NCBI RefSeq assembly: GCF_003837805.1 | Contig: NZ_RQIT01000013.1 | Span: forward strand, 1-64,000 | Direction of reading: 5' to 3' | From: Bradyrhizobium sp. RP6 | GTDB lineage: Bacteria > Pseudomonadota > Alphaproteobacteria > Rhizobiales > Xanthobacteraceae | Length of the DNA: 64,000 bases | Part shown: piece after piece, positions 16,834-26,888 of the stretch | How the letters are laid out: each line of letters starts with the position of its first letter | How positions within the stretch are numbered: the first letter of the stretch is position 1 | The notes under the pieces: model-generated | Databases searched by the model: none | The model's input: only the letters and a program-made list of their open reading frames with translations | Told to the model about the DNA's origin: nothing | Position numbers and translations under genes: made by a program

Positions 16834-17062
16834 GGCACTGCCTCCCTGTTCTGTCGGTTTGCGCCAACCTGACTCGGGATAACGGCATAGTGAAGAGGTA
16901 TTGCGCGATGTCTTGGACTCTCCGCAGGGCCGGTTGGCGAGCGTACAATATGCCATCGCCGGGCTGCGCGAAACCAGCGGAATCGCGTTAATTCGACGCC
17001 GTCAGCCGAAATGGGCAGACCCCGTCATCGCGAGCGAAGCGAAGCAATGACGATGGAGAGAC
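16834..17062. other. Intergenic region with a short dispersed-type inverted repeat
   Basis: The 229 bp between the methanethiol oxidase gene start and the DapA-family gene end hold no convincing gene. At 17023-17052 CGTCAT and ATGACG flank CGCGAGCGAAGCGAAGCA, a motif style commonly scattered between Bradyrhizobium genes. The promoter of the oxidase gene must lie at about 16840-16950 but no clear -35/-10 pair stands out. Confidence 0.5.
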
Positions 17063-18004
17063 TTACCTCCCCCACCGCAGCGCCAGCGCGTCGCGTTCCT
17101 TGGCGAGCTCCAGCAATCCCGCGCGCGTCGCCGGATGCAGCGGCTGTAGCGGATGCCGCACGGCTTCCGACTTGATCACGCCGCCGGCCTGCATCATCAC
17201 CTTGCAGGCGATCAGGCCGCATTGGCGGTTCTCGTAGTTGATCAGCGGCAGCCAGCGCTCATAGGCGGCCTTCGCTTCCTCGCGCTTGCCGGCGAAATAG
17301 GGATCGATGATCTGGCGGATGCCATCGGGATAGCCACCGCCGGTCATGGCGCCGGTGGCGCCGGCATCGAGATCGGCCAGCAGCGTGATCGCCTCCTCCC
17401 CGTCCCAGGGGCCTTCGATGTCGCTGCCGCCCGCCTCGATCAGGCTGCGCAGCTTTGCGGCGGCGAAGGGAACCTCGATCTTGAAATAGCGGATGTTGGA
17501 GAATTCGCGCGACAGCCGCGCCAGCAGCTCGACCGAGAGCGGCGTGCCGGCCACGGGCGCGTCCTGGATCATGATGGGAATGTCGATAGCGCCCGAGAGC
17601 ACCTTGAAGAATTCGACGATGCCCTTCTCGGGGACGCGGAAGGTGGCGCCGTGATAGGGCGGCATCACCATCACCATGGCGGCGCCGGCCGCTTCGGCCT
17701 GCCTGCTGCGCGCCGCGCACACGGCCGAGCTGAAATGCGTGGTGGTCACGATCACGGGAACCCGGCCGGCCACATGTTCCAGCACCGCATGCATCACCGT
17801 CTCGCGCTCGGCGTCGGTGAGCACGAACTGCTCGGAGAAATTGGCGAGGATGCAGAGACCGTGCGAGCCGGCGTCGATCATGAAATCGATGCAGCGGCGC
17901 TGGCCTTCGAGGTCGAGCTCGCCGCGCTCGTCGAAGATGGTGGGCGCGACCGGGAACACGCCGCGATAGGGGCGCTGGGCCTTGTGTTGTGGCGCGACCG
18001 GCAT
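17063..18004 (-). CDS. Dihydrodipicolinate synthase family aldolase/lyase
   Basis: A 313-residue class I aldolase of the DapA superfamily. RGVFPVAPTIFDERGELD starts the barrel, and RYFKIE carries the probable Schiff-base lysine. It lacks the usual GTTGE motif (ILANFSEQF is in its place), so it is not true DapA; a keto-acid or sugar-acid lyase is likelier. The ATG at 18004 has GGAGAG at short spacing; an ATG at 18016 is an alternative. It is downstream of an enoyl-CoA hydratase gene by 159 bp on the same strand. Confidence 0.82.
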   Translation of the reverse strand: MPVAPQHKAQRPYRGVFPVAPTIFDERGELDLEGQRRCIDFMIDAGSHGLCILANFSEQFVLTDAERETVMHAVLEHVAGRVPVIVTTTHFSSAVCAARSRQAEAAGAAMVMVMPPYHGATFRVPEKGIVEFFKVLSGAIDIPIMIQDAPVAGTPLSVELLARLSREFSNIRYFKIEVPFAAAKLRSLIEAGGSDIEGPWDGEEAITLLADLDAGATGAMTGGGYPDGIRQIIDPYFAGKREEAKAAYERWLPLINYENRQCGLIACKVMMQAGGVIKSEAVRHPLQPLHPATRAGLLELAKERDALALRWGR

Positions 18005-18163
18005 CGAACTCTCCATCCCTGATATGTCTTGCGTCTGTCTCGGCGCCCGCAGAGCGAGGCGCCACAGATGTACCCGCCATGCGGGGCGACGGCAATGCCC
18101 GCGCGACATCGGATGGGGAGACCGATATGAGCTCGGAAGCTGCCACTCCGTCGGGAAGTCGGC

Positions 18164-18934
18164 TCACGCCACCTTGGTGAAATCCGGCGGCCGGCGCTCG
18201 GCGAACGCCGTAAACGCCTCGCGCGCCTCCGCGGTGCGCAGACGCTGCGCGAACTGCTCGCCTTCGGCCTGCATCTGCGCGACCAGCGCCTCGCCGTTCC
18301 GCATCAGCCGCTTGGTCGCGACGAGGGCACCGGCCGGCTGGCGGGCGAGACGCTGCGCGAGGGCGAGCGCCTCGGCATCGAGCTTGTCGAGCGGCACCAC
18401 GCGGTTGGCAAGGCCCCATTCCAGCGCCGACCTGGCCGGCACGGTCTCGCCCAGCGCGAACATCTCATAGGCGCGCGCATAGCCGATTCGCGCCGGCATC
18501 AAGAGGCTAGAGGCAGCCTCCGGCACCAGCGCAAGGCTGACGAACGGCGTCGACAATTGCGCGTTGTCGGCGAGCACGACGAGATCGCAATGCAGCAGCA
18601 TCGTGGTGCCGACGCCGACGGCGCGGCCCTGCACGGCTGCGACCAGCGGCCGGGTGCAGCGCGCCAGCGCCTGGATGAAGCGCACGACGTTGCGGCTGCC
18701 TTCGGACTTGCCGGCTGCGACCGCGGCGAATTCGCCGACGTCGTTGCCCGCGGTGAACATGTCGCCGTCGCCGCGGATCAGGACGACGCGAGTGGACGGA
18801 TCGAACTCGGCGGATTCGATTGCATCCGCCAGCTTGCCGTACATCGCATCGGTCAGCGCGTTCTTCTTGTCGGGACGTGCCAATGTCAGCGTGAGAATTC
18901 CGCCGTTGCTCTCGATCCGGACGTGCTCGGTCAT
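18164..18934 (-). CDS. Enoyl-CoA hydratase/isomerase family protein
   Basis: A 256-residue crotonase-fold protein. The oxyanion-hole segments MFTAGNDVGEF (about residues 59-69) and VQGRAVGVGTTMLLHCDLVV (about 100-119) are visible, and LVPEAASS supplies the conserved second-site glutamate. Many relatives are annotated as enoyl-CoA hydratase without known substrate. It begins 14 bp after a MarR regulator gene, so the two are likely cotranscribed and CoA-ester responsive. Confidence 0.88.
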   Translation of the reverse strand: MTEHVRIESNGGILTLTLARPDKKNALTDAMYGKLADAIESAEFDPSTRVVLIRGDGDMFTAGNDVGEFAAVAAGKSEGSRNVVRFIQALARCTRPLVAAVQGRAVGVGTTMLLHCDLVVLADNAQLSTPFVSLALVPEAASSLLMPARIGYARAYEMFALGETVPARSALEWGLANRVVPLDKLDAEALALAQRLARQPAGALVATKRLMRNGEALVAQMQAEGEQFAQRLRTAEAREAFTAFAERRPPDFTKVA

Positions 18935-18948
18935 TCGTCTGCTCCGTG

Positions 18949-19407
18949 TTATTCGTCTGAACTTCTTGGAAACTTGTCCTGAATGCTCGTCAGCCAGCGC
19001 GCGACGATGTCGATCTCCGCAGCCGTAAATCCTTCCGTCAGCGCCGCGTTGACCTCCGCCGCCGCGGTCTTCGCCTGCGTCAGCGCGGCGCGCCCCTTCG
19101 GCGTCAGCCAGATGCGCCAGGCGCGGCCATCCTCGCGATCGGCGCGCCGGTCGATCAACTTAGCGGCTGCGGTGCGGTCGACCAGGCCGGAAATGCCGGC
19201 CGGCCCCATATCGAGCGCCGCGCCCGCCTCGCCGATCAGGACGCCGTCCTGCTTGCCGAGGATGAACAGCAGCCCCGCTTGCGCCGGCGTCACCGTGCTC
19301 TGCGGCTGCGCCGCCATCCAGCGCTGCAAGCGGCGATGCGCGACGCTCAGCAGGTAGATCAGCCGATGATGCTTCGCGGCGCCCGCATTATTTCGCATGC
19401 GAAACAT
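18949..19407 (-). CDS. MarR-family transcriptional regulator
   Basis: A 152-residue winged-helix regulator. IGEAGAALDMGPAGISGLVDRTAAAKLIDRRADREDGRAWRIWLTPKGRAAL covers the recognition helix and wing. Starts at 19407 or 19398 are possible, and neither has a strong ribosome-binding site. A perfect 14-bp palindrome overlaps the start region, suggesting autoregulation. As the first gene before the enoyl-CoA hydratase, it resembles MarR regulators that respond to aromatic or acyl-CoA ligands. Confidence 0.87.
   Translation of the reverse strand: MFRMRNNAGAAKHHRLIYLLSVAHRRLQRWMAAQPQSTVTPAQAGLLFILGKQDGVLIGEAGAALDMGPAGISGLVDRTAAAKLIDRRADREDGRAWRIWLTPKGRAALTQAKTAAAEVNAALTEGFTAAEIDIVARWLTSIQDKFPRSSDE
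19391..19404. promoter_or_regulatory. Perfect palindrome overlapping the MarR start codon
   Basis: TTTCGCATGCGAAA is self-complementary over 14 bases and lies within the first codons of the minus-strand MarR gene. MarR-family operators are often AT-flanked palindromes of about this size close to the start. If translation begins at 19407 the site is inside the coding sequence, which raises the possibility of a later true start. Confidence 0.55.
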
Positions 19408-19446
19408 CTAGCCGGACACGAGGCGATTGTCAAACGAGCCGTTTCG

Positions 19447-19722
19447 TCACGGCGCACAGGTGAAGCTCGACGCCTCCGTCACCGCACCCGCCTTGTAGTG
19501 CGGCCAGGCCAGCCGGCGGCACAGCGGCAGCGCGCGCAGCGTCGCGAACGAAGGCGCCTCGGCCTTCTGCTCGCTGACTTCGAGATCGCCGGGCGCCTTG
19601 CCCTTCTCGACCCGGTCGACCAGCACGCTCAGCAGGTCGACATTGGCCGGCCCGCCGAAGCCGACATGGTCGCATGCTGCAGGCCGACCCAGTTGATCAC
19701 CGGCACGCCACGAGCCATGCAC
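19447..19722 (-). pseudogene. Remnant of a tannase/feruloyl esterase gene
   Basis: The minus-strand frame ends ...GGPANVDLLSVLVDRVEKGKAPGDL...ALPLCRRLAWPHYKAGAVTEASSFTCAP, matching the C-terminal pattern of tannase-family esterases (GGPA..D.L..LVDWVEKGKAP, then R-PLCPYP-ARYKG...A-SF-C). Only about 75 residues of a protein that normally exceeds 500 remain, with no signal peptide or GxSxG nucleophile. The conserved W of VDW and the PYP are also altered. It is a decayed 3' fragment next to the MarR gene. Confidence 0.7.
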
Positions 19723-19838
19723 ACAGCTTCGCTCTGTTTCGCTTCATCGTTTCCACGCGGTTTGTTCTGTTGCGTTCGGAAGTTGGCCGTATTCAATGCA
19801 GCCTTCTCCCGTCCGTCGACCGCTGACGCCGGCTTTCG

Positions 19839-21293
19839 TCAGAACGAGCCCAACGCAGTGCCCAGGGCGATCACCGCCACCAGAGCCAGGAGCGAGGTCA
19901 CGATGCCCACCATGACGATGTCGAAATAGCTGTCACGATGTGTCAGGCCGCAAATCGCGAGCAGGCTGACCACTGCGCCGTTGTGCGGCAGGATGTCGAG
20001 GGTACCCCCACCGATCACCGCCACGCGATGCATCAACGCAAGGTCGATGCCGCTCCGCGCGGCAAGCTCGACGTAGGTCGGGCCGAGGGCGTCGAGGGCG
20101 ATGGTCATGCCGCCCGATGCCGACCCTGTCAGTGCGGCCAGGATATTGGTCGCGACGGCGAGCGAGACCAGCGGTCCCCCTTCGATCGCCAGCACCCAGT
20201 CGCGCACGATCGTGAACGCCGGCAGCGAGGCCACGACGGCGCCGAAGCCGACGAGGCTGGCGACGCTGAACGCAGGCAGGACCGATGCATTGGCCCCGGC
20301 GTCCATGGTCCGGCGCAGCGCCGGCAGGCGCGCCCAATTCAGCGCGATGGTCGTGACGATAGCGGCAGCCAGCGCCACCGCGACCGACCACACGCCTGCA
20401 ACGGCTGCAAGCGTCGTGTCACCAAAGCGTTGCTCCGCGAGATAGCTGACATCGAGCCGCGGCAGCACCACCAGCGACATCACCAGATTGACGGTCACGA
20501 CGACGACGAGCGGCGCCATGGCGTTCAGCACGGGCGATGGCCGCCCGCTGCGATGACCGTGCTGTAGCTCCGCCGGATCGAACTCACGGGCAGTCGTCGC
20601 ACGCTCGCGCACGAGCTCGTCGGCAGCGGCCTGCTCGATCGCGCCCTCGGCATCGTCGCCATAGTCTTCTCCAGCGCGGCGCGCCGCAGCCTCAGCACGA
20701 TGCAGCCACCACAATCCGGTGCCGAGCATGATGAACGAGGCGACGACGCCGAGGCCCGGCGCGGCAACCGGCGTCGTGCCGAAGAACGGCATCGGGATCG
20801 CATTCTGGATCGACGGCGTGCCAGGCAGGGCCGACATGGTGAACGTCGACGTTCCCAGCACGATCGCGGCTGGGATCAGACGACGCGGTATCGAAGCGGC
20901 ACGAATCAGCGAGCGTGCCATGGGAACGATGACGAAAAACGCAACGAACAGGCTGACACCGCCATAGGTGACCAGCGCACCGGCGAGCGCGACCGCCAGG
21001 ATCACGCGCCGTTCGCCGAGGCGCTCCGCCATGAAGCCGGCGACCGACGTCACCGCGCCACCGTCATCCATCAACTTGCCGAAGACGGCGCCAAGCAGAA
21101 AGATCGGGAAGAACTGCGCCAGAAATCCCGCCGCATTCACCATGAACACCTGGGTCAGGTTCGCGAGCAGCGGCTCGCCACCGAACAACGCGGCAATGAG
21201 TGCGGCGAACGGCGCGAGCAGCAGGACGCTCCAGCCGCGGAAGGCGAACAGGACCAGCAGACCGAGCCCGACGAGGAGGCCGAGGAGACCCAT
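19839..21293 (-). CDS. GntP-family permease
   Basis: A 484-residue inner-membrane transporter with about 12 hydrophobic segments. FFPIFLLGAVFGKLMDDGGAVTSVAGFMAERLG, STFTMSALPGTPSIQNAIPMPFFGTTPVAAPGLG and SASGGMTIALDALG are typical of GntP/gluconate-type symporters. Substrates in the family include gluconate and hydroxy acids. It begins 3 bp after the patatin gene stop, so the two form an operon; a role in moving a 3-hydroxybutyrate-like acid is conceivable but unproven. Confidence 0.85.
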   Translation of the reverse strand: MGLLGLLVGLGLLVLFAFRGWSVLLLAPFAALIAALFGGEPLLANLTQVFMVNAAGFLAQFFPIFLLGAVFGKLMDDGGAVTSVAGFMAERLGERRVILAVALAGALVTYGGVSLFVAFFVIVPMARSLIRAASIPRRLIPAAIVLGTSTFTMSALPGTPSIQNAIPMPFFGTTPVAAPGLGVVASFIMLGTGLWWLHRAEAAARRAGEDYGDDAEGAIEQAAADELVRERATTAREFDPAELQHGHRSGRPSPVLNAMAPLVVVVTVNLVMSLVVLPRLDVSYLAEQRFGDTTLAAVAGVWSVAVALAAAIVTTIALNWARLPALRRTMDAGANASVLPAFSVASLVGFGAVVASLPAFTIVRDWVLAIEGGPLVSLAVATNILAALTGSASGGMTIALDALGPTYVELAARSGIDLALMHRVAVIGGGTLDILPHNGAVVSLLAICGLTHRDSYFDIVMVGIVTSLLALVAVIALGTALGSF

Positions 21294-21296
21294 GCC

Positions 21297-22316
21297 TCAG
21301 CACTCCGACAGCAGGACATCGAGATCGGCGGTCGAACGACGGCCGATCTCCGCGCCGTGCTCGGCGAGGAAGTCGTCCGCAGCCATGCGCCCCTCGGCGC
21401 GCAGCATCGAAACAAACTCCCACTCCGCGTTGAGCTTCGAGGAGGCGCCGAACTTCGCCAGCATGTCGCTCTTGATCCGGTGTATCCGCATCTTCGCCCA
21501 GCGCGCGCCCTCGCCGCTGCCGGGGTCCGCCGCCTGTCGCAGCAGCGCGATCATGCGCAGTTCCTTCATCAGCGGCGAGTTGAAGGAGATTTCGTTGAGC
21601 CGGTTGAGGATTTCCGCAGCCGTCCGCGGTTCCTCCAGCCGCTCAGTCGGATTGATCTGGACGAGAATGGTGTCATGCGCGTCGCTTTCGCGCACCAGCG
21701 GCGTGATCGTCGGGTTGCCGGCGAAGCCGCCATCCCAATAGGGCTCGCCGTCGATCTCGATTGCGCGGAACATGGTCGGCAGGCAGGCCGATGCCAGCAG
21801 CACATCTGCCGTGATCTCCGCTTTGCGGAAGATACGGCCGCGCCCGGTGCGCACCCGCGTCGCGGTGATGAACAGCTGGATCGGCGAGCGGACGAGGCGT
21901 TCGAAATCGATGCTCTTGGCCAGCACCGCGCGCAGCGGATTGTAGCCGGTCGGATTGAGGTCGTAGGGCGACAGCACACGCGACATCAGGTCGGTGAGGA
22001 TGTAGAAGGGCGACGTATCGAGGGTCCAGCGCCCCATCAAGCGGTCGAGCGGCGAGCGTTGCAGCGGGCTGAAGGCCGCGGCCTTGGAGACACGGCGCCA
22101 GTATCGATCGAGCGCCTCGCGCGCGCCCTCGGCGCCGCCGGCCGTCCAGCCGTCCGCCAGAACCGCCGCATTCATCGCGCCTGCGGAGGTTCCGGAGATT
22201 GCGGCGATCTCCAGCCATTTCTCTTCCAGAAGACGGTCGAGCACCCCCCAGGAGAAGGCGCCGTGCGAACCGCCGCCCTGAAGCGCGAGATCGATCAGTA
22301 CGGCGTCCCGTTCCAT
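21297..22316 (-). CDS. Patatin-like phospholipase/depolymerase
   Basis: A patatin-fold acyl hydrolase of about 339 residues. The oxyanion loop GGGSHG (about residues 13-18), nucleophile motif GTSAG (serine about 43) and catalytic DGG (YWDGGFAGNP) are all intact. No signal peptide is visible, so it is cytoplasmic. The ATG at 22316 is preferred to a GTG at 22325. It could act on phospholipids or on stored polyhydroxyalkanoate, since some intracellular depolymerases use this fold. Confidence 0.87.
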   Translation of the reverse strand: MERDAVLIDLALQGGGSHGAFSWGVLDRLLEEKWLEIAAISGTSAGAMNAAVLADGWTAGGAEGAREALDRYWRRVSKAAAFSPLQRSPLDRLMGRWTLDTSPFYILTDLMSRVLSPYDLNPTGYNPLRAVLAKSIDFERLVRSPIQLFITATRVRTGRGRIFRKAEITADVLLASACLPTMFRAIEIDGEPYWDGGFAGNPTITPLVRESDAHDTILVQINPTERLEEPRTAAEILNRLNEISFNSPLMKELRMIALLRQAADPGSGEGARWAKMRIHRIKSDMLAKFGASSKLNAEWEFVSMLRAEGRMAADDFLAEHGAEIGRRSTADLDVLLSEC

Positions 22317-22426
22317 GGCGGACACTCACGCAACTGAAGCTCAAATTCGACGCGATTTTTGGCCGGGCCGAATTCGGCGACAGTGTGGGAGCAGTTGCTA
22401 CAAGTTGCAACCGGAACGTGGGGTGG

Positions 22427-22475
22427 TCTAGAGCTATTTCCGTTCTGATGCGATCGGAACGGAAATGGCTCTAGA
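22427..22475. repeat. 49-bp imperfect palindrome between patatin gene and serA
   Basis: TCTAGAGC...GCTCTAGA encloses ATTTCCGTTC...GAACGGAAAT, with one unpaired base on each side, around a central TGATGCGATCG. It lies between the serA 3' end and the start of the patatin gene. The composition resembles the scattered TCTAGAGC-type palindromes of Rhizobiales. It can form a strong transcript hairpin and may terminate serA transcription. Confidence 0.75.
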
Positions 22476-22520
22476 TTCTGGTTGACGCGTTTTCTTTGTA
22501 TCCACTTCGCTCGAAAGCGC

Positions 22521-23765
<1,245 letters not shown>

Positions 23766-23914
23766 GAAATCTCCGTAAGTCACAGCTTTGCCGCAGCTCA
23801 TAGACCGTGGAGGATGTGCAGCACAATAGGGGCCGGATACGGGGAGAAGATGGCAGGAGCCCGTGCGCTTGGCATCCCACCAGCTCCGCCGTTCCCGCGC
23901 TCACAGCAGCCGTG

Positions 23915-24073
23915 CCGTCATCCCTGCGCAGCGGCGAAGCCGCTGTCGCTGGAGGTGCGAGTGGCGCGATGCTTGGCATCGCGCCGGGAGCCTCGAAGAA
24001 TGAACAGCCCCGATGCAGCCGGGCCGTCGCCCTTCGGAGGGCCGCTGAAGGAGCGGCCACCTCAGGGTGACGG
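23915..24073. repeat. Long intergenic palindromic element upstream of serA
   Basis: The ends CCGTCATCCCTG and CAGGGTGACGG pair with one extra base. Inside, GGCGCGATGC-TTG-GCATCGCGCC (23963-23985) is a perfect stem, and GGAGCCTCGAAGAATG / CCCTTCGGAGGG / GCCACCTCAGG are familiar units of Bradyrhizobium intergenic repeats. The rest of the 351-bp gap 23766-24116 has no convincing gene; serA's promoter would lie near 23770-23830. Confidence 0.65.
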
Positions 24074-24116
24074 TGATAGATCAATGCGAGCGGCAAGGAT
24101 CACCGCTCGCTCGCCG

Positions 24117-25349
24117 TCAAATCACGTAGAATCCGTGCGTGCCGTCGCGGCGGAGCTGCTCGACGAGGCCATATTCCCAATCGAGATAGGCCTGCATCGC
24201 AGCTTCGGCCACATCGGTGCCTTCATAGGGGCGGCGGTAGCGGTGTGCCGGATCCGGCCTCGGCAGGACGTGCGGCTGCCCGATCTCGAGCGCACCGTCA
24301 TAGCCGCCTTCGAGCACATAGACTCCCCAGCCCATCTGCGCCAGCCAGGACGCCGTCATGTCGGCGCGGACGTATCTGTCGTCGGTCAGGAGAATGCGCG
24401 CACCGCGCACGGGAGCGGCGATGTCAGTCTCCTGGACGAGCTGGCCGCCCGGATAATGGCGGAAACCGGGGAGATGGCCGGCCGCATATTCCTCTGCGTC
24501 GCGCACGTCGAAGCGATAAAGCGTACGATGGGCCTGGGCGGCAAGCGCAGACATCTCGTTCACACCGACACGGCGAACACCTGCGCGGTAGGCGACATCG
24601 CGGGCATTGGCCGGACCGCCCTCGAACGGCCCGATCGCTCCGCGCCTGTCAGCGCCGTGGTCGAGATTGTGCCGCGCCAGCGTCCAGCCGATCGTGCCGT
24701 TGCGCAGCGCACGCACCTTGTTGGGCACGCCGGCATTGATCAGCGACTGGGTGCCGATGATCGAGCGGGTGCGGCCGGCGCAGTTGACGATGATCGTCGT
24801 CTCGGGATCGGGTGCGGCTTGCCCTGCCCGCAGCACCAACTCCGCGCCGGGCACGCTGACCGAGCCCGGAATATTCATGGTCGCATATTCATCGAAACGG
24901 CGGACGTCGAGGATGGCGATGTTGGCCTTGTCGGCGATGAGCTTTGCCACTTCATCGGCACTCAGCGAGGGTGTATGGCGGCGCGACTCGACCAACTCGC
25001 CGAAGGCCTTGGAATAGGAATTGACGTCCTCGAAAACCTCGAAGCCCGCATCGCGCCAGGCGGTCAGCCCGCCGTCGAGCGCGCCGATATCGGTGTAGCC
25101 GAGCGCGGCGAAACGCTCCGCGCCGGGTGCGACCAGCCCCTTCCCATCGTCATAGAGCACGATCGGCACGTCCTTGCGCGGCAGCCTGACCTCGGCCTCG
25201 ACGGCGATCCGGTCCAGCGCCATGTTGGCGGCGAACAGCGGATGGCCGGTCGCGAAGGCCGCCTCGTATCTGAGATCGAGCAACGCGATCTCCTCGCGCA
25301 ACAGCAGCGCGCGGCGGATGTCGGCAGGGGTGACGGTCGGAAGCTTCAT
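24117..25349 (-). CDS. Triple-rhodanese-domain sulfurtransferase-like protein
   Basis: A 410-residue protein with three rhodanese domains at about 5-110, 125-235 and 262-375. Only the second has the active-site cysteine (Cys190 in IIVNCAGRTRS). At the equivalent positions the first has YDDGKG and the third LTDDRYVRA, so these are probably structural. The active loop CAGRTRS resembles single-turnover sulfurtransferases. No signal peptide or membrane segment is visible. A partner or role in sulfur/cysteine metabolism is not shown by the context. Confidence 0.85.
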   Translation of the reverse strand: MKLPTVTPADIRRALLLREEIALLDLRYEAAFATGHPLFAANMALDRIAVEAEVRLPRKDVPIVLYDDGKGLVAPGAERFAALGYTDIGALDGGLTAWRDAGFEVFEDVNSYSKAFGELVESRRHTPSLSADEVAKLIADKANIAILDVRRFDEYATMNIPGSVSVPGAELVLRAGQAAPDPETTIIVNCAGRTRSIIGTQSLINAGVPNKVRALRNGTIGWTLARHNLDHGADRRGAIGPFEGGPANARDVAYRAGVRRVGVNEMSALAAQAHRTLYRFDVRDAEEYAAGHLPGFRHYPGGQLVQETDIAAPVRGARILLTDDRYVRADMTASWLAQMGWGVYVLEGGYDGALEIGQPHVLPRPDPAHRYRRPYEGTDVAEAAMQAYLDWEYGLVEQLRRDGTHGFYVI

Positions 25350-25445
25350 GGCATGGACCTTGAGGACAGAGCCAGGAGCTTTTGAACCATTGCGGCGGTG
25401 TTGGCCAGCGATATCGGAGAACAGGACAATGGCGCAGATATCGGG

Positions 25446-26735
25446 CTAGTCGCACTCGAATGTCGCGACGACCTGCGAGAAGTCGCGTTGATCAAGAGCA
25501 TCCCGACCGATCCAGAAATGAAGCACACCGCCAATGTTGGAGTGCCAATTGAAGAAAGCAAGATCACCCTGAATCTGAAGCAACAGCACGTCCTCCAGGT
25601 GCACCTCGGTCGCATCTTGCGGGCCGCTGCCGTATCCCAGCATCTGATGAAGCGCAGTTCTGAAGTGGCGGTGCTTGCCGTCGCCTACGGTTGGCGTCTT
25701 CCAGTGATTCTGCCGCGCCAGATTTGCGACGTAGCTGGACGGGGCGTGGTCGGAGATATCGACGTCCTGAGTCGCCATGCAACGGATCGTATGGTTGATG
25801 GCGTTGCCGAGGTCGTGCGCGATTGTACCCGCATATGTGGGCACCTGCCCGTCCAGCTTCTCGTAGGCATGCACGATCTTGAACCACCAGGATCTGAAGC
25901 TCGTCTTTGTATCCGGATCGACGTCGTCCATTGGGGTAAGCGCCCGACAGCGCTCGAGCCACCCGATTGCACCAGCGCGTAGCCGCTTCAATTCAACAGT
26001 TGCTTCGTCGGTGAGCGGCTTGCCATAATATCCACGCGTCAGATCGCGTTGGACGTGCGACAATACCGACCGAACCACATAGGTGATCAGGAGCCAGTTG
26101 AAGGGCCAATCCTCGTCCTTTTCGTATTCGGACGCAGCTCGGAATTGAAGCAGATCATTCTCGTGCGGCTCCCCCGGACCCAGCGCCCTACACAACTCTT
26201 TGACCATAAGCCCCCCTCCGACGGCGTCCTCCCGGAAGTAGAAATCCCGGAACGGTCGGAAGGAGACCGGATATTTGAATTCGACCCTAGAATGAAAATC
26301 GAGGTTGGGGTCGAGCCATCTGACCTGGGAATCACCGTCGGTGCCTGCCAGCGGCATCAGGTCTGGCGGTGGTGCGCGGTCGGGATACGCGCCACCATCC
26401 GTCGGGCTATAAAGTACGCGACAAGGTGGATGCCCTTCGCCAACAAACACAGAACTACAGAAAAAATAAAGGGTGCCCCGCGTCGGAAGCGGCGACCAGC
26501 CGGCCCCAGGCACTTCAGCCAGGTCAATTTGAGCCACGAATGTAAGCGCAACCTTTTCCGGTTTTTCATTGGCCGTGACCTCTGCCGTCGGCCAATCAAA
26601 TTTCGGGGGCAGCTTGGGAAGCCCGCCGAAAAAGCTCCGCGCCGGGTGCGCGAGCGGCACGGGCAGATCGCTGCGTCTGACCAGCACCGCAGGCAGCGCC
26701 GTCTCTTCGATTTCATCTTGCTCGGATCGCGCCAT
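25446..26735 (-). CDS. DUF1963 (YwqG-like) protein
   Basis: A 429-residue protein of the DUF1963 family, of unknown biochemical role. Typical parts are SFFGGLPKLPPKFDWP near the N-terminus, TFVAQIDLAEVPG, LPTRGTLYFF, and the C-terminal LLLQIQGDLAFFNWHSNIGGVLHFWIGRDALDQRDFSQV. A long insert (about 185-340) separates the halves. Several family members are linked with secretion-system effector or immunity loci, but none is seen here. GGGGTG precedes the ATG. Confidence 0.8.
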   Translation of the reverse strand: MARSEQDEIEETALPAVLVRRSDLPVPLAHPARSFFGGLPKLPPKFDWPTAEVTANEKPEKVALTFVAQIDLAEVPGAGWSPLPTRGTLYFFCSSVFVGEGHPPCRVLYSPTDGGAYPDRAPPPDLMPLAGTDGDSQVRWLDPNLDFHSRVEFKYPVSFRPFRDFYFREDAVGGGLMVKELCRALGPGEPHENDLLQFRAASEYEKDEDWPFNWLLITYVVRSVLSHVQRDLTRGYYGKPLTDEATVELKRLRAGAIGWLERCRALTPMDDVDPDTKTSFRSWWFKIVHAYEKLDGQVPTYAGTIAHDLGNAINHTIRCMATQDVDISDHAPSSYVANLARQNHWKTPTVGDGKHRHFRTALHQMLGYGSGPQDATEVHLEDVLLLQIQGDLAFFNWHSNIGGVLHFWIGRDALDQRDFSQVVATFECD

Positions 26736-26888
26736 CGATCACCCCAACTTTCGCATGGACTTCGCCAATCGAACCATTTGTGGAGAGTTCAGACAAGTCG
26801 CTCCGGTCCGCTGTGTGCGGCAGGCGTCGTTGCATTGGCTGCGGATGAGCTATCGGCGGCGCGTGGCGCGGCGGCTAGCGCGTCACTA

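Noticed and set aside
17063..18004. Calling the first DapA-family gene dapA
   Set aside because: It lacks the GTTGE motif and sits in a catabolic context, so lysine biosynthesis is not supported.
20700..22337. 545-codon plus-strand frame opposite the GntP and patatin genes
   Set aside because: Highly charged shadow translation; both minus-strand genes have clear motifs.
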